Positions 34,542 through 46,136 of a stretch of 64,000 nucleotides of DNA are shown here, piece by piece. Under the pieces are notes generated by a model that saw only the letters and a program-made list of their open reading frames with translations, made no database searches and was not told the origin of the DNA. Source of the stretch: Pseudocercospora fijiensis CIRAD86 (lineage: Eukaryota; Ascomycota; Dothideomycetes; Mycosphaerellales; Mycosphaerellaceae). The position numbers and the translations under genes were made by a program. Position 1 is the first letter of the stretch. Every line of letters starts with the position of its first letter. Where the stretch lies: assembly GCF_000340215.1 (NCBI RefSeq), contig NW_006921539.1:2756056-2820055 (forward strand), written 5' to 3'.

Positions 34542-34747
34542 TGTTAGGACTAAAGAGGTTACACGTAATTGGTATATAACTAGGCTCGAGTAAAGCTAGG
34601 GTCTTAATGCTTTAGGCAGGGGCCGTAGGGCTTGGCGCTTAGCGTTAGGCTAACTAGCCTACCTTCCTCCCTCTTCTCTTAGATCTCTATCGAATACTAC
34701 CTGTACCTACTACTACCCTATCTACCTGCTAACAGACCCTTCTTATA
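34542..34747 (+). repeat. 5' LTR of family 2
   Basis: 206 bp starting TGTTAGGACTAAAGAGG and ending CCCTTCTTATA. Confidence 0.87.
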
Positions 34748-35004
34748 TAGTATTCGATCCACCCTTTAAAGGTAGTAGCTAGATAGTTCTTATTTCAAGC
34801 TTTTAGTAGTATAGCTACGAACAAGACTAATCTAACTATATTGCGCCCGAAGAACGGGACCTATACGTACTATTCTATCGAAACAACCGTACCAATTATT
34901 AAGCAAGGCCTTCTATACGGCCTATTATACTAAGTTAAATATACTAGACCGATATCTACTAATTCCGCTATATCCGCATCTTAGGGGCTAATAATACATT
35001 ATTA

Positions 35005-36390
35005 GTGCTACCCCTTATTACAATAGCCGGCTTATTACGAAACAACAGTCGCGGCGCCGCTAGCAGCGCTAGCAACGATAATGCTAGTAGTATAGTGCCT
35101 GCTAAAGTGCCTACTAAAGTGCCTACTAGAGCACCTGCCAAAGTGCCTCCTACTAAAGAGCCTACTACTAGGCCTGCCGAAGAACCTGTAATTCTAGGTA
35201 ACGACCTAGAGTTGCCTATTAACGACATTCTTAGCAATATTATTAACCGTCGATATAGCTAACTAGCTTTTAGCCCTTAACTATTAGGGAGACTTTAAGA
35301 AGCTACTTAAAACAGGCTTACTGCCCTACGTTAAGAACAATAGCTAAAGGATAACCTCCTCGAGCTCCGTCGCCTTTAGGAAGCCCCGATAGTAAAACTA
35401 ATAGCGGGACCTTCTTTACTACCTATCTAAAAGAAGGATACTAAACTTAAGGACTATACCGTATTTAACGGATCTAGTCGAAAGCAGTATAACGACTACA
35501 TTCGTAACTGTAAACTCAACTAGCGTAACGCACTAAGAGCGCTACTAGACGACTATTCCTTAGTCGTATACGCTATGTAGTACATCAATAGCGACCTAAA
35601 GCGTATATAGGATAACTATTTCGATTCCCTCGATAATTAAACCGCTATTTAGTAGCAAACCTATAAAACTATTATACTAGATACCCTTAGAAACCCTATA
35701 CTAAGGCAATAATATACTTAGGACCTGTATCTTCGAGCTAAATAAAAGACCGATTAATCGGCTCGTTTATTCGAGGCCTACTTAAAAACCCTTAAAGACG
35801 ACCTTCCGCCTAAGACTAATTCTATATAGATCTCTAAGATACGCCTAAAACTTAGGTAGGAACTTATCCTCGAATTGGACCGTCGCCGCGTATTCGAACA
35901 AGCTAACCTAATACGTATTTAATTTATAGTCGAAGTAGAAATAGCCGAACGAGCTGTCTAGCTCTAATAACGACTAGAATTAAGGATCCGACTAGCTAGT
36001 ACTAACCGTAGTAACCGTAGTAGCCGCGGAGGAAATCAAGGTTCCTACTATAATAACAATACTAACAATAGGAATAGTAATAATAACCGTAGAAGAGGCC
36101 GTAGCCGCCGGCTATATAGAGGAGGCCGCGACAGGGGCCGTAGAAGGGGCTCGTATCCCTATAACGCTAACCGCTCGACTAATAATAGCAGCAACAATAG
36201 CTACGGCAACAATCTCCCGACCGGATTAAAGTGCTTTAATTGTAATAGCACTAGTTATCTACTAGGCCAATGCGACAAACCTAAGGACTAGGCCCGAATT
36301 GACCGTGCTTCCGCTAAGTATAGGAAACACCTTTTAGCCGCTAATACTACCCTAGTCGGCTCTTTTAATTAGTCGAAAAAAGAGTAAGCG
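35005..36390 (+). pseudogene. Family 2 gag with zinc knuckle, RIP-killed
   Basis: The N-terminal part carries a repeated PAKVPTKVPTRAPAKVPP segment. An Arg/Asn/Gly-rich tract (RRRGRSRRLYRGGRDRGRRR near 36100) precedes the knuckle CFNCNSTSYLLGQC, which is CX2CX4HX4C with His changed to Tyr (CAC to TAC). Stops are TAG/TAA. It would have been the nucleocapsid protein. Exact ends are uncertain. Confidence 0.7.
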
Positions 36391-37429
36391 CCGCACTAAC
36401 TGTTAGCCTTATACGGCGTAAGACTATCGATATTGTGCTAGCTATAATACGCTCCTGCCTTATATAAGATACGAAGGGTACTACCTATTAAACTAAGGTT
36501 ATACTAGATCTAGGAAATTCAGTTAGTGCCCTTATTAGCTATCGCCTAGCTAAGCAATTAGACCTTCGACAACTGCCGAAGACTAACCTACTAACCCTTG
36601 CTTAGTTTAATAACGCTCGGCACTTGACCTATAAGGCCTACTATATTCCTATAGCTCTAAAGGACGACCTCGGAAACTACCTCCGTTTAGGCCTTTATAC
36701 ATTAAGGATTACGTTCCGCGGTAGTGAATTAGTTCGAATTGTACGTAATAGCATAATTTAGGGTTCATTTGCCGACTTCCGAGCAACTAATTATACACTA
36801 CTCTACCTAATCCTTTGCCTAAAGGCCTAAAGCCAAACCGCTGATTTTTATCGTAGATTCCGCTATCAAAATACGATCTCGCTATACTAACGATAACTAG
36901 CAAACCTAATACAAGGAGGTTGTAGCCCTACTAATTGCGAGTCTAACGATCCAAAAATCTCGTGTATGCGACGTATGCGCGCTAAGTTACACCAATTTAG
37001 CCGAGCCTACTTCTATAGCTGTCCGCCTATCTAGAGTTAGGCGAGACTAGCAATTCATGTTTCCTAATAATAATTCTCGAATTTGTAAAGCAATAGTATT
37101 ATTAAAATAGCGGATATCCTTAATTACTGAATTATCTAGGAACCGTCTCTATAAAGTGCTATACTACGGGTAATAGTTGTTATGGTATTCGAGCTAATAT
37201 ACATGTGCTAGTAGGTAGATAGGCGAGCCTGCACCCGCCTAGAACAGTTTGTCGTTAGGCGCTTCGCTAGAATAAGATCTCGAATAGCGCTAAACCTAAT
37301 ATAGTATAGTATAGAAATAGAAGTTACGAGCAGTATATATACGAATTCAACTACGAAGCGCCTAAATAGAGGTAGCTCGGAAATGAGCGCCTGCTAGACT
37401 TTACTACCTACGCAGTAGATATAGACAGC

Positions 37430-40400
37430 CTCCTATCCGATATTGTTATTAGTAACCCTGTTCTTAAGTACTACGCTATAGCTATAGACCTAGGCCTCTA
37501 GAAGTAGCGATTTAGAATCGCTAGGAAAGAGGACATTAAATATATTAATGTTAGCGAGTGCCCTAACGATATTAGGGTCCTGTTTATTAGCAACCTAATA
37601 CTAGCCTCCGCCTTAGCTAATCCGACTACCGATTTGCTCGGTAGTAATAACGATAAACCTGTACCCCCTAATAATCCTAATTAGCTTGCTCGTATACTAG
37701 AGCCTATCCGAGAGACCTACATTAATGTGTTTAAATACCACCTAGCATCGACATTGCCTATATTTAAGGAGACGGATTATAAGATTAATATTATAGAGGG
37801 CAAGGAGGTTCCTTTTAGCCCCCTCTACAACCTTAGTAAGCGAGAGCTTACTATGTTGCGTAAGTACCTAGAGGAAAACCTAGCTAATAGTCGAATTCGG
37901 TATAGTAACAGCCCTACTAGTGTACCCATCCTGTTCGTACTAAAGAAGGATAGTAGCCTACGCCTATGTGTCGACTATCGTAGGCTTAACGCTGTTACTA
38001 TTAAAGACCGCTATCTACTCCCTCTTATTAATAAGACCCTCGATCGCCTTTCCGGGGCTTACTACTATACTACACTAGACATTAAGGATGCGTACTATCG
38101 TATCCGTATTCGTAAGGGTAACGAATAGAAAACAGCCTTCCGTACTCGCTATAGCTATTTCGAATACTTAGTTATACTATTTAGCCTAGCTAATGCCCCT
38201 GCAACATTCTAGTCCTATATTAATCGAGCCCTTTTAGGCCTATTAGACTATCTCTATATAGTTTACCTAGATAATATCCTAGTTTATATACATTTACCTA
38301 ATATTGTAGAATACTAGGCCGTAGTGCGCAAGGTCCTCGACCGCCTACGAGCCTATAGACTATATTACAAACCTTCTAAATGCACCTTTGCTACTAAGGA
38401 GGTATCCTTCCTTAGCTTCCTCGTATTAACTAAGGGTGTTAAGGCTGATCCTAATCGGATCAAAACTATTACTAAATAGCCTATTCCTACGTTAATTAAG
38501 GAACTGTAGTCGTTCCTCGGCTTCGCTAATTTCTACCGTCGCTTTATTAAGGGCTATTTACGGCATATAATGCCCCTAACTAAGCTCACTAAAACTAAGG
38601 CCAACCTAATTAGAGAGTTCAAATAGACTAACAGAGCATAAGCCGCTTTTAACGGCCTAAAGTAACGCTTTACTAATGTCCCCTTATTGTACTATTTCGT
38701 GCTAAGCAAGCAGATCCGAATTGAGACTAACGCTTTATAGTTCGCTATATCGGCTATTATATTATAGCAATTAGATAATAACTATTACTAGCACCCGATT
38801 GCCTTCTTTTTACGAAAGATAATTAATATAGAACGTCGATATAAGACCTACGAGCAAGAGCTCTTAGCAATCGTAGAAGCCTTTAAGCATTAGCGCTACT
38901 ATCTTAATAGTGCTTAGTATACAATTTAGGTCTATATAGACTATAATAACCTACGTAGTATTACTAAGGTTACAAGGGTTATAGGTCGACAGGCTAGATA
39001 GGCCGTCTACCTCGCCGGGTTTGATTTTAATATGTTATATCGGCTAGGCGTAAGTAACCCTACTAATAGCCTATCGAGGCGACCTAATTACGATAGCGAG
39101 ACTTAGTACATCAATTTATTGTTTCTAACCCTATAGTATAAGATTGCTATAGCCTGTGTTGTTAATAAGTAAGCGTAGGATAAGCGGACTTCCGGACCCC
39201 GCGGCGGCAACAAATACTATAGCGGAGTTGTCGTTCTTTTAGTATACGTTAAGAAGGACGTAGATCGCTCGAGCTATAATAACTCGATTAAGGACATTGC
39301 TATCTATAGTAATAGTCTATATAGCGATAGTACTGTAGAAGAGGTTGCAGTAGTTCCGGCTGCTAGTACTGTTAGATGCATACAATACGTACCTCGTTTA
39401 ATAGCGAGGGTGCTATTAAATAACCTTGCAAATAGGGATAGTTAATCGTTTATAGATGAGCTATTGCGTGCTCAGTAGAGGGACGCCTTTGCTATTAACC
39501 GTATTAATAGGCTTATAAGTAGGCGAACGACTCGATCTAGTAAGAGTAATTAGTCGATCGACGACAAAGGTTACTTAAAGTTTAAGGGCAGATACTATGT
39601 CCCCGCTAAACAATCGATTAGACAAGAGCTTTTAAAGAGGCACTATAATAGTAAGCTCGCTAGTTACTATAGTATAGAGAGGTCGTACGAGTTACTATCG
39701 CGTATATACTACTAGCTAAATAGTAAGCGGCATATAAAGGAGTATATATAGACCTGTGCAGTATACTAGCGAGTTAAAGCACTAAAGCACTTACTATTTA
39801 GCGAGTTGTCTTTACTCCCTGTTCTAAAGAAGCCTTTTATAGAGCTTACAATAGACTTTATTATAGGTCTTCCCCCTACTAAGCGAAAAGGAAGTAAAGA
39901 CGTCTTTAACGCTATATTGGTCGTTATAGACCGATTTACTAAGGGTGCTCGCTACATTCCTGCTCGCAAGGATTGGACTGCTATTAATATAGTAGAGGCG
40001 CTATAGACTAATATCTTCTATACCTATTAGGGAACCCCTAAGGGGATCGTATCCGATCGTAGATCGATACTAATATCTTACTATTGGAGCGAGATTTGCT
40101 TGCAGCTGAGACTGGGGCATCGGCTATTAACAGCCTTCTATCTATAGACTAACGGTTAAACAGAGAGGCAGAATGCTACCCTATAGTAGTACCTACGTAG
40201 TTACATTAATAAGAACCCCGAGGACTAGGTCAACCTCCTATAACTAGCTGAATTCGTGTACAATAATAGTATCCACTTATCTACTAAGGTCTCCCCTTAT
40301 TTTGCTATAATAGGCTAGAACGCTGCCTTACTACAAGACCTATTTACCTCGCTCGAGGCCGAGCGTAAGGAAAGGGAAGCGCGTCAAGTACCCGAAACAC

Positions 40401-40990
40401 TAGCGGCTATTAAGAGGGTTTAGAAGATGCGAGAAATCTATACTAAGATAGCCGAGAAGTTAACAAAGGCTTAAGAGTACTAAAAGACCTACTACGATAA
40501 GTACTATACGCCGATAACCTTTAAATAAGGCGATATAGTTATGCTAAGTACTAAGAACCTCCGTATCCGCAAGCACCTATTACCTAACGGCAAAACAAGG
40601 CCTAAGCTCGTACTAAGATACATTAGCCTATTCCGCATTCGAGAAGTTAAGGGCTCCTCCGTATAGGCCTATTAGTTGTAGCTTCCTCCCTATTATACTA
40701 TCTATAACACCTTCTATATATCCCTCCTTAAGCTATATTACCTACGCGAGGGGGATAAAGCACCTACTAAATACGAAGACATACTAGCGGATAGGGAAGA
40801 GCTATAGTCTATAGAACGTATCCTGTAGCACCGGACTAGGAAAGGCAAGAAGGAGTACCTATTAAGATAGCAAGGCTATTTACCTAAATAGGACTTATAG
40901 GAAGCTAAAGGTTCCTTTAAGGACATAACCGAGTTGTTGGATAAGTATTAGACTAGCGTAAAGAACAAGAAGAAGGCTAAAAGCTTATAA
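37430..40990 (+). pseudogene. Family 2 pol: RT, RNase H, integrase, chromodomain; RIP-killed
   Basis: One phase runs to TAA at 40988-40990. RT motifs are [19 protein letters not shown] (37950-38015), [14 protein letters not shown] and VYLDNILVY, the last with the catalytic Asp changed to Asn. RNase H is recognised by KTYEQELLAIVEAFKH and SNPTNSLSRRPNY. The integrase has ELTIDFIIGLPPTKRKG (39840) and FAIIG further on. A chromodomain at about 40808-40950 reads SIERIL, EYLLR, QGYLPK, FKDITELLDKY around RIP stops at its Trp codons. Chromodomains guide integration to H3K9-methylated chromatin. The protease should lie upstream of 37430 but I could not place it. Confidence 0.83.
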
Positions 40991-41011
40991 TATTACTATT
41001 AAGGCCTAGGA

Positions 41012-41038
41012 TTAATGCTACCCCCGGGGTGCTATTAG
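41012..41038. repeat. GC-rich palindrome, copy 6 (in family 2 element)
   Basis: TTAATGCTACCCCC then GGGGTGCTATTAG, 21 bp after the pol stop. It is the same palindrome that occurs five times in the unrelated family 1 element. Confidence 0.8.
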
Positions 41039-42168
41039 CTAACTAATTAGAGGCAAGCAATTGTTAGCAATAAGAGACAATAAGACTATACTACTATAGT
41101 AAACGCGCACCGAGTGTTAATAAGCGCGCTACGACGCGTTAATTAGTTACTGCTCTTTTAAAGACTCTACCTCTTGTTCCTTTATCCTACCGAGGCCTCG
41201 AGGCCTAGGCAATCGACGAGAATGCGCGCGCGCGCGTACGAATAACGGTGTGTTAGAAGATAGCTAGCGCGGCTATGTTAGTAACAGTGTTGCGGAGTAT
41301 GTTACTATTTAAGAAAGGAAGGATACCGCTATATTAGTAACAGTGTTGCCGAGTTGTTGTTAGTCGAAGAAGGAAATTAAAAGCAAGGTAAAGTTAGCGC
41401 TAAGACGACTAGCGCCGCTATTATCGATATTACTTGCTATTATTACTACGCCTATAGACACAACCTTACCTATACTACGAGCCTAAGGCACCTTAATCAA
41501 ACTTTAATTAAAACTTTAAGGCTAAGTTAAAACTTTAAGCCGCCTAAAAGATTAAGCGACTAATAGACTAACTAAGGGCAAAACTATAGAGCTAAGCTAG
41601 CTAGGGTCGATCTTACGGACAATAGGTTACTCCTCGATCTTTCTAACCCTTTAAGCGAGGCGAACCTTAACTACTATACTTACAATAGCCTTTACCTATA
41701 GAAACTAGACGAGCTATGTTTTTTCTAAAAAGTAAATAATAGCCCTCGTAACAATAAGAACAAACCCTCGGAAGCGGACAACCCTCGGAAGCGGATATTG
41801 CTAGGTCTTTTAAGAGTAGACGCAAAGAACTCGGTACGACATTACTTAGAACGGAGGCAGTGCTGCAATACCTCGTACGTCTACCTATTATAGCAGGGAA
41901 GACGCGCTCGTATTATAATTAGTCGAAGGACTTCAATTCTTATAGATATATATTACTTCCTAGTTTATTGTATATAGAGATAGCGTAGTTAGAGTTGTAC
42001 ATTGTATTGTTTAGAGGTAAGGTTTGATATAGTTATATAATTAGGTAGTTAAGTGTTTAATTTAGCGCGGACTAAGAAGGTTGCTAGACCTACTAAGTTA
42101 GTAGCGATAGAGGTTGAGAATAGAACATAGACCGGCTACGAGGGCGCGGCCTTTGGAAGGGAAGCGTA
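41039..42168. other. 3' non-coding region of family 2 element
   Basis: 1.1 kb between pol and 3' LTR, less AT-skewed in places (for example 41210-41400), with no supported ORF. It ends in the purine tract. Confidence 0.5.
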
Positions 42169-42365
42169 TATTAGGACCAAAGAGGTTACACGTAATTGGC
42201 ATATAACTAGGCTCGAGTGAAGCTAGGGTCTTAATGCCTCAGGTAGGGCTTAGCGCTTAGCGTTAGGCCAACTAGCCTGCCTTCCTCCCTCTCCTCTTAG
42301 ATCTCTATCGAATACTACCTATACCTACCACTACCCTATCTACCTGCTAACAGACCCTTCTTACA
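42169..42365 (+). repeat. 3' LTR of family 2
   Basis: 197 bp, lacking 9 bp present in the 5' LTR, and keeping more CA/TG. Followed by CTAAA. Confidence 0.87.
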
Positions 42366-42370
42366 CTAAA

Positions 42371-43952
42371 AACTAAATATATTCGACTTATAGTTAAATA
42401 GAAACTTAGTATAGCGAGTAGGAAGGGTACTAACCCGTTTAGTATTTACTTCTTCCTATTATCCCTTAAAGCTTCCTAGATACTTTATTCCTACTAATAG
42501 TAGACTACTAGGCCTGTTTAAGATTAAGATACTTATACTAAATGTCTAGGACTAGCAAATTAGTAGACTACGTAGTAGTTTAGTCTAGTTTAGTTTAGTT
42601 TGCTAAGCCGAAATTCTAGTTTAGTTTAGTTTAGTTTAGTTTACTAAGAGACTATAGGAGTAGTAGGTTCGAGCTATAGAATTTATCGGTTTCTAAGAAG
42701 TATAAGAATATATACGTAACTTAAAGCAAGCCCTTTATAAGACTAGTACTAATAGAATTTTTAAAGACTTTAATTCCGTACGCCTAATAAAGTATTTTAT
42801 ACTATATATATATATATACCTAGAGAGTATTTAGAGCGCGCTATATAGCGGTATATTTTGTATATAGAAACGCTTATAGACTTCTCTATAATTGTAACGC
42901 GCTTCGCGTAGATAGCTATAGGGTTAATAGCTAAAATCGTATTAGTATAGTTTAAAAGGAGGTAGAAGAGAAATATATATTTAAAGATACAAACTAGATA
43001 GGCTTCTATAGCCTCCTAAAGGACGGAGATTATAGAGTATTAAAAGCGGTAGTCGATTATAGTACCTTAGGTAATTTTACGAATAAGTCGATTAAAAGGA
43101 GCTCTAGGAATAAGGAGTTTAGTATCCTTCTAATACTTTTAAATCTTACGAAGGGCTACGGCTAAAGAAGGATTAGTAAAAAGAAGCAAAAATGCCGGCT
43201 ACGCTACTAGCTACGCTACCGGCTATAGATAAAACTTACTTCCTAGACGCTATCGATACTTACTACGATTATTACTACTAGTAGTAGAAGCCTAAGCGCT
43301 AGTCGTTATCTTACGCGGAGCCTTACTCGTAACGCCCTTTAAAGTACTAGGCTAGTTGCTTTATAAGTATAATAAAGAGAATAAAGCCTAGAAAGCGGAA
43401 TAAGTAAAGCTAGCGCTAAGGCGCGCTAACTACCGGCTATTACCGATTATTAATATTACCTAGTATTACTATTATTACTAAAACCTTACTACTAGTAGCG
43501 ACCCTTGCTACTACTAACCTTACGTGCCTACGTACCCTACTAGCGTTCCGCTAAGGCATACCGCCGCTATATTAGGCCTTACGTAATATAAATAGTTCTT
43601 ATTACTAAGGGAATAGGATAAGACCTCGAGAGACTAATAACTAAGCGTAAAGGGATTACTATAACTCTCTATACCTAGTTATAGCTAGGTACGCGTATCG
43701 CTATTAGTTAAGGCTACTACGTTATAATAGTATTAATATACCCTTACTACGGGATTAATAGTAATAGCTTAGTTAGAAGAGTAGTTGTGTAATAGGCATT
43801 AAAGAAAGGTTTAATAATAAGACTAATAGTAACGTAATTAGCTAGTTAAGCGTTCGATTTAGTACGTAAGAAGCGCGGCTAATTAGACTACTAACCTAGC
43901 GAGGGGATAATAAGAATAGCTATAAGGGCGTAGCGTTTAGAAGGGAAGCCTG
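42371..43952. other. Remnant of an older relative of family 2
   Basis: RIP-type DNA with TAGTT-rich tracts (42577-42650) and an AT run (42805-42820). The part just before 43953 resembles the 3' internal end of family 2, including AAGGGCGTAGCG and a purine tract. No ORF is supported. Confidence 0.45.
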
Positions 43953-44135
43953 TATTAGAGAGTATATAAAAGGTATATAACTAGCTAAGTAAAGCTAGGG
44001 TCTTAATGCCTTAGGTAGGGCTTAGGGCTTAGCGCTAGACTAACTAACTAACCTTCCTCTCCCTCCTTTATAGACCTTATCGAATACTATACGCTTTGAA
44101 CTATACTATCTGCCTGCTTACCTAACCTGTATTGT
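43953..44135 (+). repeat. Diverged LTR related to family 2
   Basis: Starts TATTAGAGAG after a purine tract. It shares AAAGCTAGGGTCTTAATGCC, the GCTTAGCG core and TATCGAATACTA with the family 2 LTRs. The right end is approximate. Confidence 0.65.
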
Positions 44136-45029
44136 GTGTTAATATTCTTATTAAAGGAAGTAATTAGTATTGGTTACTCGTTACTAGTGTTGAAGCAGTA
44201 TGTGGAAGTTTAGGTACTAGTAGCAAAAGCAGTTTCCTCTATAGTTATTATACCTACTTCTAATTACGAGTAATTAGGGACTTGTATAGTACTATCTAGT
44301 ATACGGTCTAAGGATATATATAGTAAGTGTGATAAGCTAGAATACTACTAATCTAATAGGAAATTACTAGGCAATATGGGAAGTTGTAAAGTAAAGCAGA
44401 GGATAGATAGCTTGGTGTGTAAAGTAAACTAGTCTATATAGTAATTACTATAGTAGCTTTAAGCTTTAGGGAAATTGTGTATAGTATCCCTATAAAATCC
44501 TAAGGAAGCTACTCTACTCTAATTAGATAAGGACTATAGAACGGCCCGCTAGTATATACTTAGATTGCAATCTAGCAATCTAAGCTAAGCTGTAGTAGTT
44601 AGCTTATAACTTAAAGCTAATCTAATCTAGTACCTTAGGAGACAATCTAAGCTAGGCTAATCTAAAGGTTCTAGTAAGCTAATCTGATCTAGACCCCCTG
44701 GCTTAGCTTAGATTGCTTATAGACTGCACTAAGGACACTAGCTTGGCAGAAAATGGCCGGATTGGCTTGGCTTGAAGCTGGCTACACTGGGCTCAAGACG
44801 TTGTAGGCCTAGGATAATCGCGCGTATAGGGACCTCCATCTCGACAGTGAGTCGACACACCAATGCTTGCAAGCCCTAACGCGGACTGCGGCGGACAGGA
44901 GAATCTCCCGCGACCGGTCACCGAGGAAGCAAAACATCCATACCATAGCCACGAGTATAAGTGTGGCTTCATGACCGCAGCCTGGTGCGTCCGAGCAGTG
45001 AGCTTCGTGCCCTTTTGATCCATTCCATC
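44136..45029. other. Right edge of block 2 and promoter region of phospholipase gene
   Basis: RIP-type DNA rich in CTAATCTAAGC words to about 44740, then normal composition. About 290 bp of normal DNA precede the phospholipase start. Confidence 0.45.
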
Positions 45030-45593
45030 ATGCCCTCGAAAGGTCTGGTTTATGCATTCTTGGCCCTGGTAGCCACAGCTTCAGCGGCCACTCTCGAAAA
45101 ACGGTCTGTGACATGTCTTACCGTCGGCTCAACAGCTACAGCCAGGTGGACGAACGCGGCAGGTCAGACCTGTACCTGGACTGGGACTGTCGGAAGCAAC
45201 TTTGGCACTAACTCGGTCAACGGCGGAGAGTGAGTACGGATGCGTCAGTCTTGATCAGTCATTAACGCAAAGACACTTTAGCTACGGCTGCAATGGGCGA
45301 TGTGGCGCTGGATGCTCTGGAACAGCGGTCGGTAACGCATACACGCAAGACTGCTTCTCCCATGACATTTGCTCGTGGTTCAATAACGCAAGCGGTGGTT
45401 CAAGGTAAACAGTGTTGCCGAAGCATGCAGAGCCCCCATTTCTATGCTAAAGTTGCCGTGCAGTGATCCGAATTGCGGCAAAGCATACGATGCAGCAGTC
45501 GATGACACCCTTACGGGCGCAGCTAGAGGATGTGGGCAGAAAAACCCGTCTAATGCTGCACGGGCTCCAAATGGACTTCCTTCGTGTTCATAA
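45030..45593 (+). CDS. Secreted fungal phospholipase A2
   Basis: Three exons: 45030-45229, 45282-45404 and 45464-45593, with introns of 52 and 59 bp (GTGAGT..TTTAG and GTAAAC..GTGCAG), giving 150 aa. A signal peptide (MPSKGLVYAFLALVATASA) is followed by a Kex2 site at residues 24-25 (LEKR), so there is a short propeptide. The catalytic segment DCFSHDICSW has the His-Asp pair of prokaryotic/fungal-type PLA2. Eight or more cysteines (YGCNGRCGAGCS, DPNCGKAYD, RGCGQKN, LPSCS) fit a disulfide-bonded secreted enzyme releasing fatty acid from the sn-2 position. Splicing makes DYGCNGRC, the family sequence. It lies 290 bp from a RIP block but is not mutated. Confidence 0.88.
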
Positions 45594-46136
45594 GGAAACG
45601 CTGGATAGAGTCCGAGCAAGACATGAAGTGTACGAAATGCTCACTTCTTTCCAGCTTCAGAAAGACCCAAGTACGTCAAGGGCATGGCGATCTGTGCTGG
45701 ATGGATATCGCAGCTCCTGAGCCTTTGTACCAGAATGCAGAACAGATCAAGAGACAAGAAGTGTGGAAATTTGAATCCCGATGCAGTGCCTTCTGAGATT
45801 TTTGATCTGGGAGACGGGCACCCGCTATATCGATATGTCACACACTGTAGACATGGGCCCAGAAGCTCCGACATTCGCCCTCAGCTCTTTGATGTCGGAC
45901 ACGAGCAGTCTCTCGTTCCAAGCTTGCCTTTAGCGCAAAAAGGTCCAGAAACCGAAGAAAGCTTGTGAGTGAAGCAGTATCTTTGTGCACTGACTTTGAC
46001 AGAATGATCTCATATGTTAAAGTCTTCCTCTCATGCAAAGCAGCAAACTTACTATGGACCATATAAGCAGAGAACTTCACGCAACGTTTCATTCAATTTC
46101 AAAAGCAAAACGCGACCTGTCAGCAGACCGAGCAAA
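45594..46136. other. Intergenic region between PLA2 and SRA-domain gene
   Basis: 543 bp; small frames only, none supported. It includes the 5' leader of the downstream gene. Confidence 0.45.

Larger units (their letters stand above)
34542..42365 (+). mobile_element. Chromodomain Ty3/gypsy retrotransposon (family 2), RIP-inactivated
   Basis: A 7.8-kb element with LTRs at 34542-34747 and 42169-42365 and the 5-bp target duplication CTAAA (34537-34541 and 42366-42370). The order gag, protease/RT/RNase H/integrase, chromodomain is that of a chromovirus. The LTRs end in CA (TA where mutated) and begin TG (TA in the 3' copy). They differ by a 9-bp indel and RIP-type transitions. A RIP-altered primer site (TAGTATTCGATCC) follows the 5' LTR and a purine tract (GGAAGGGAAG) precedes the 3' LTR. 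Confidence 0.87.
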
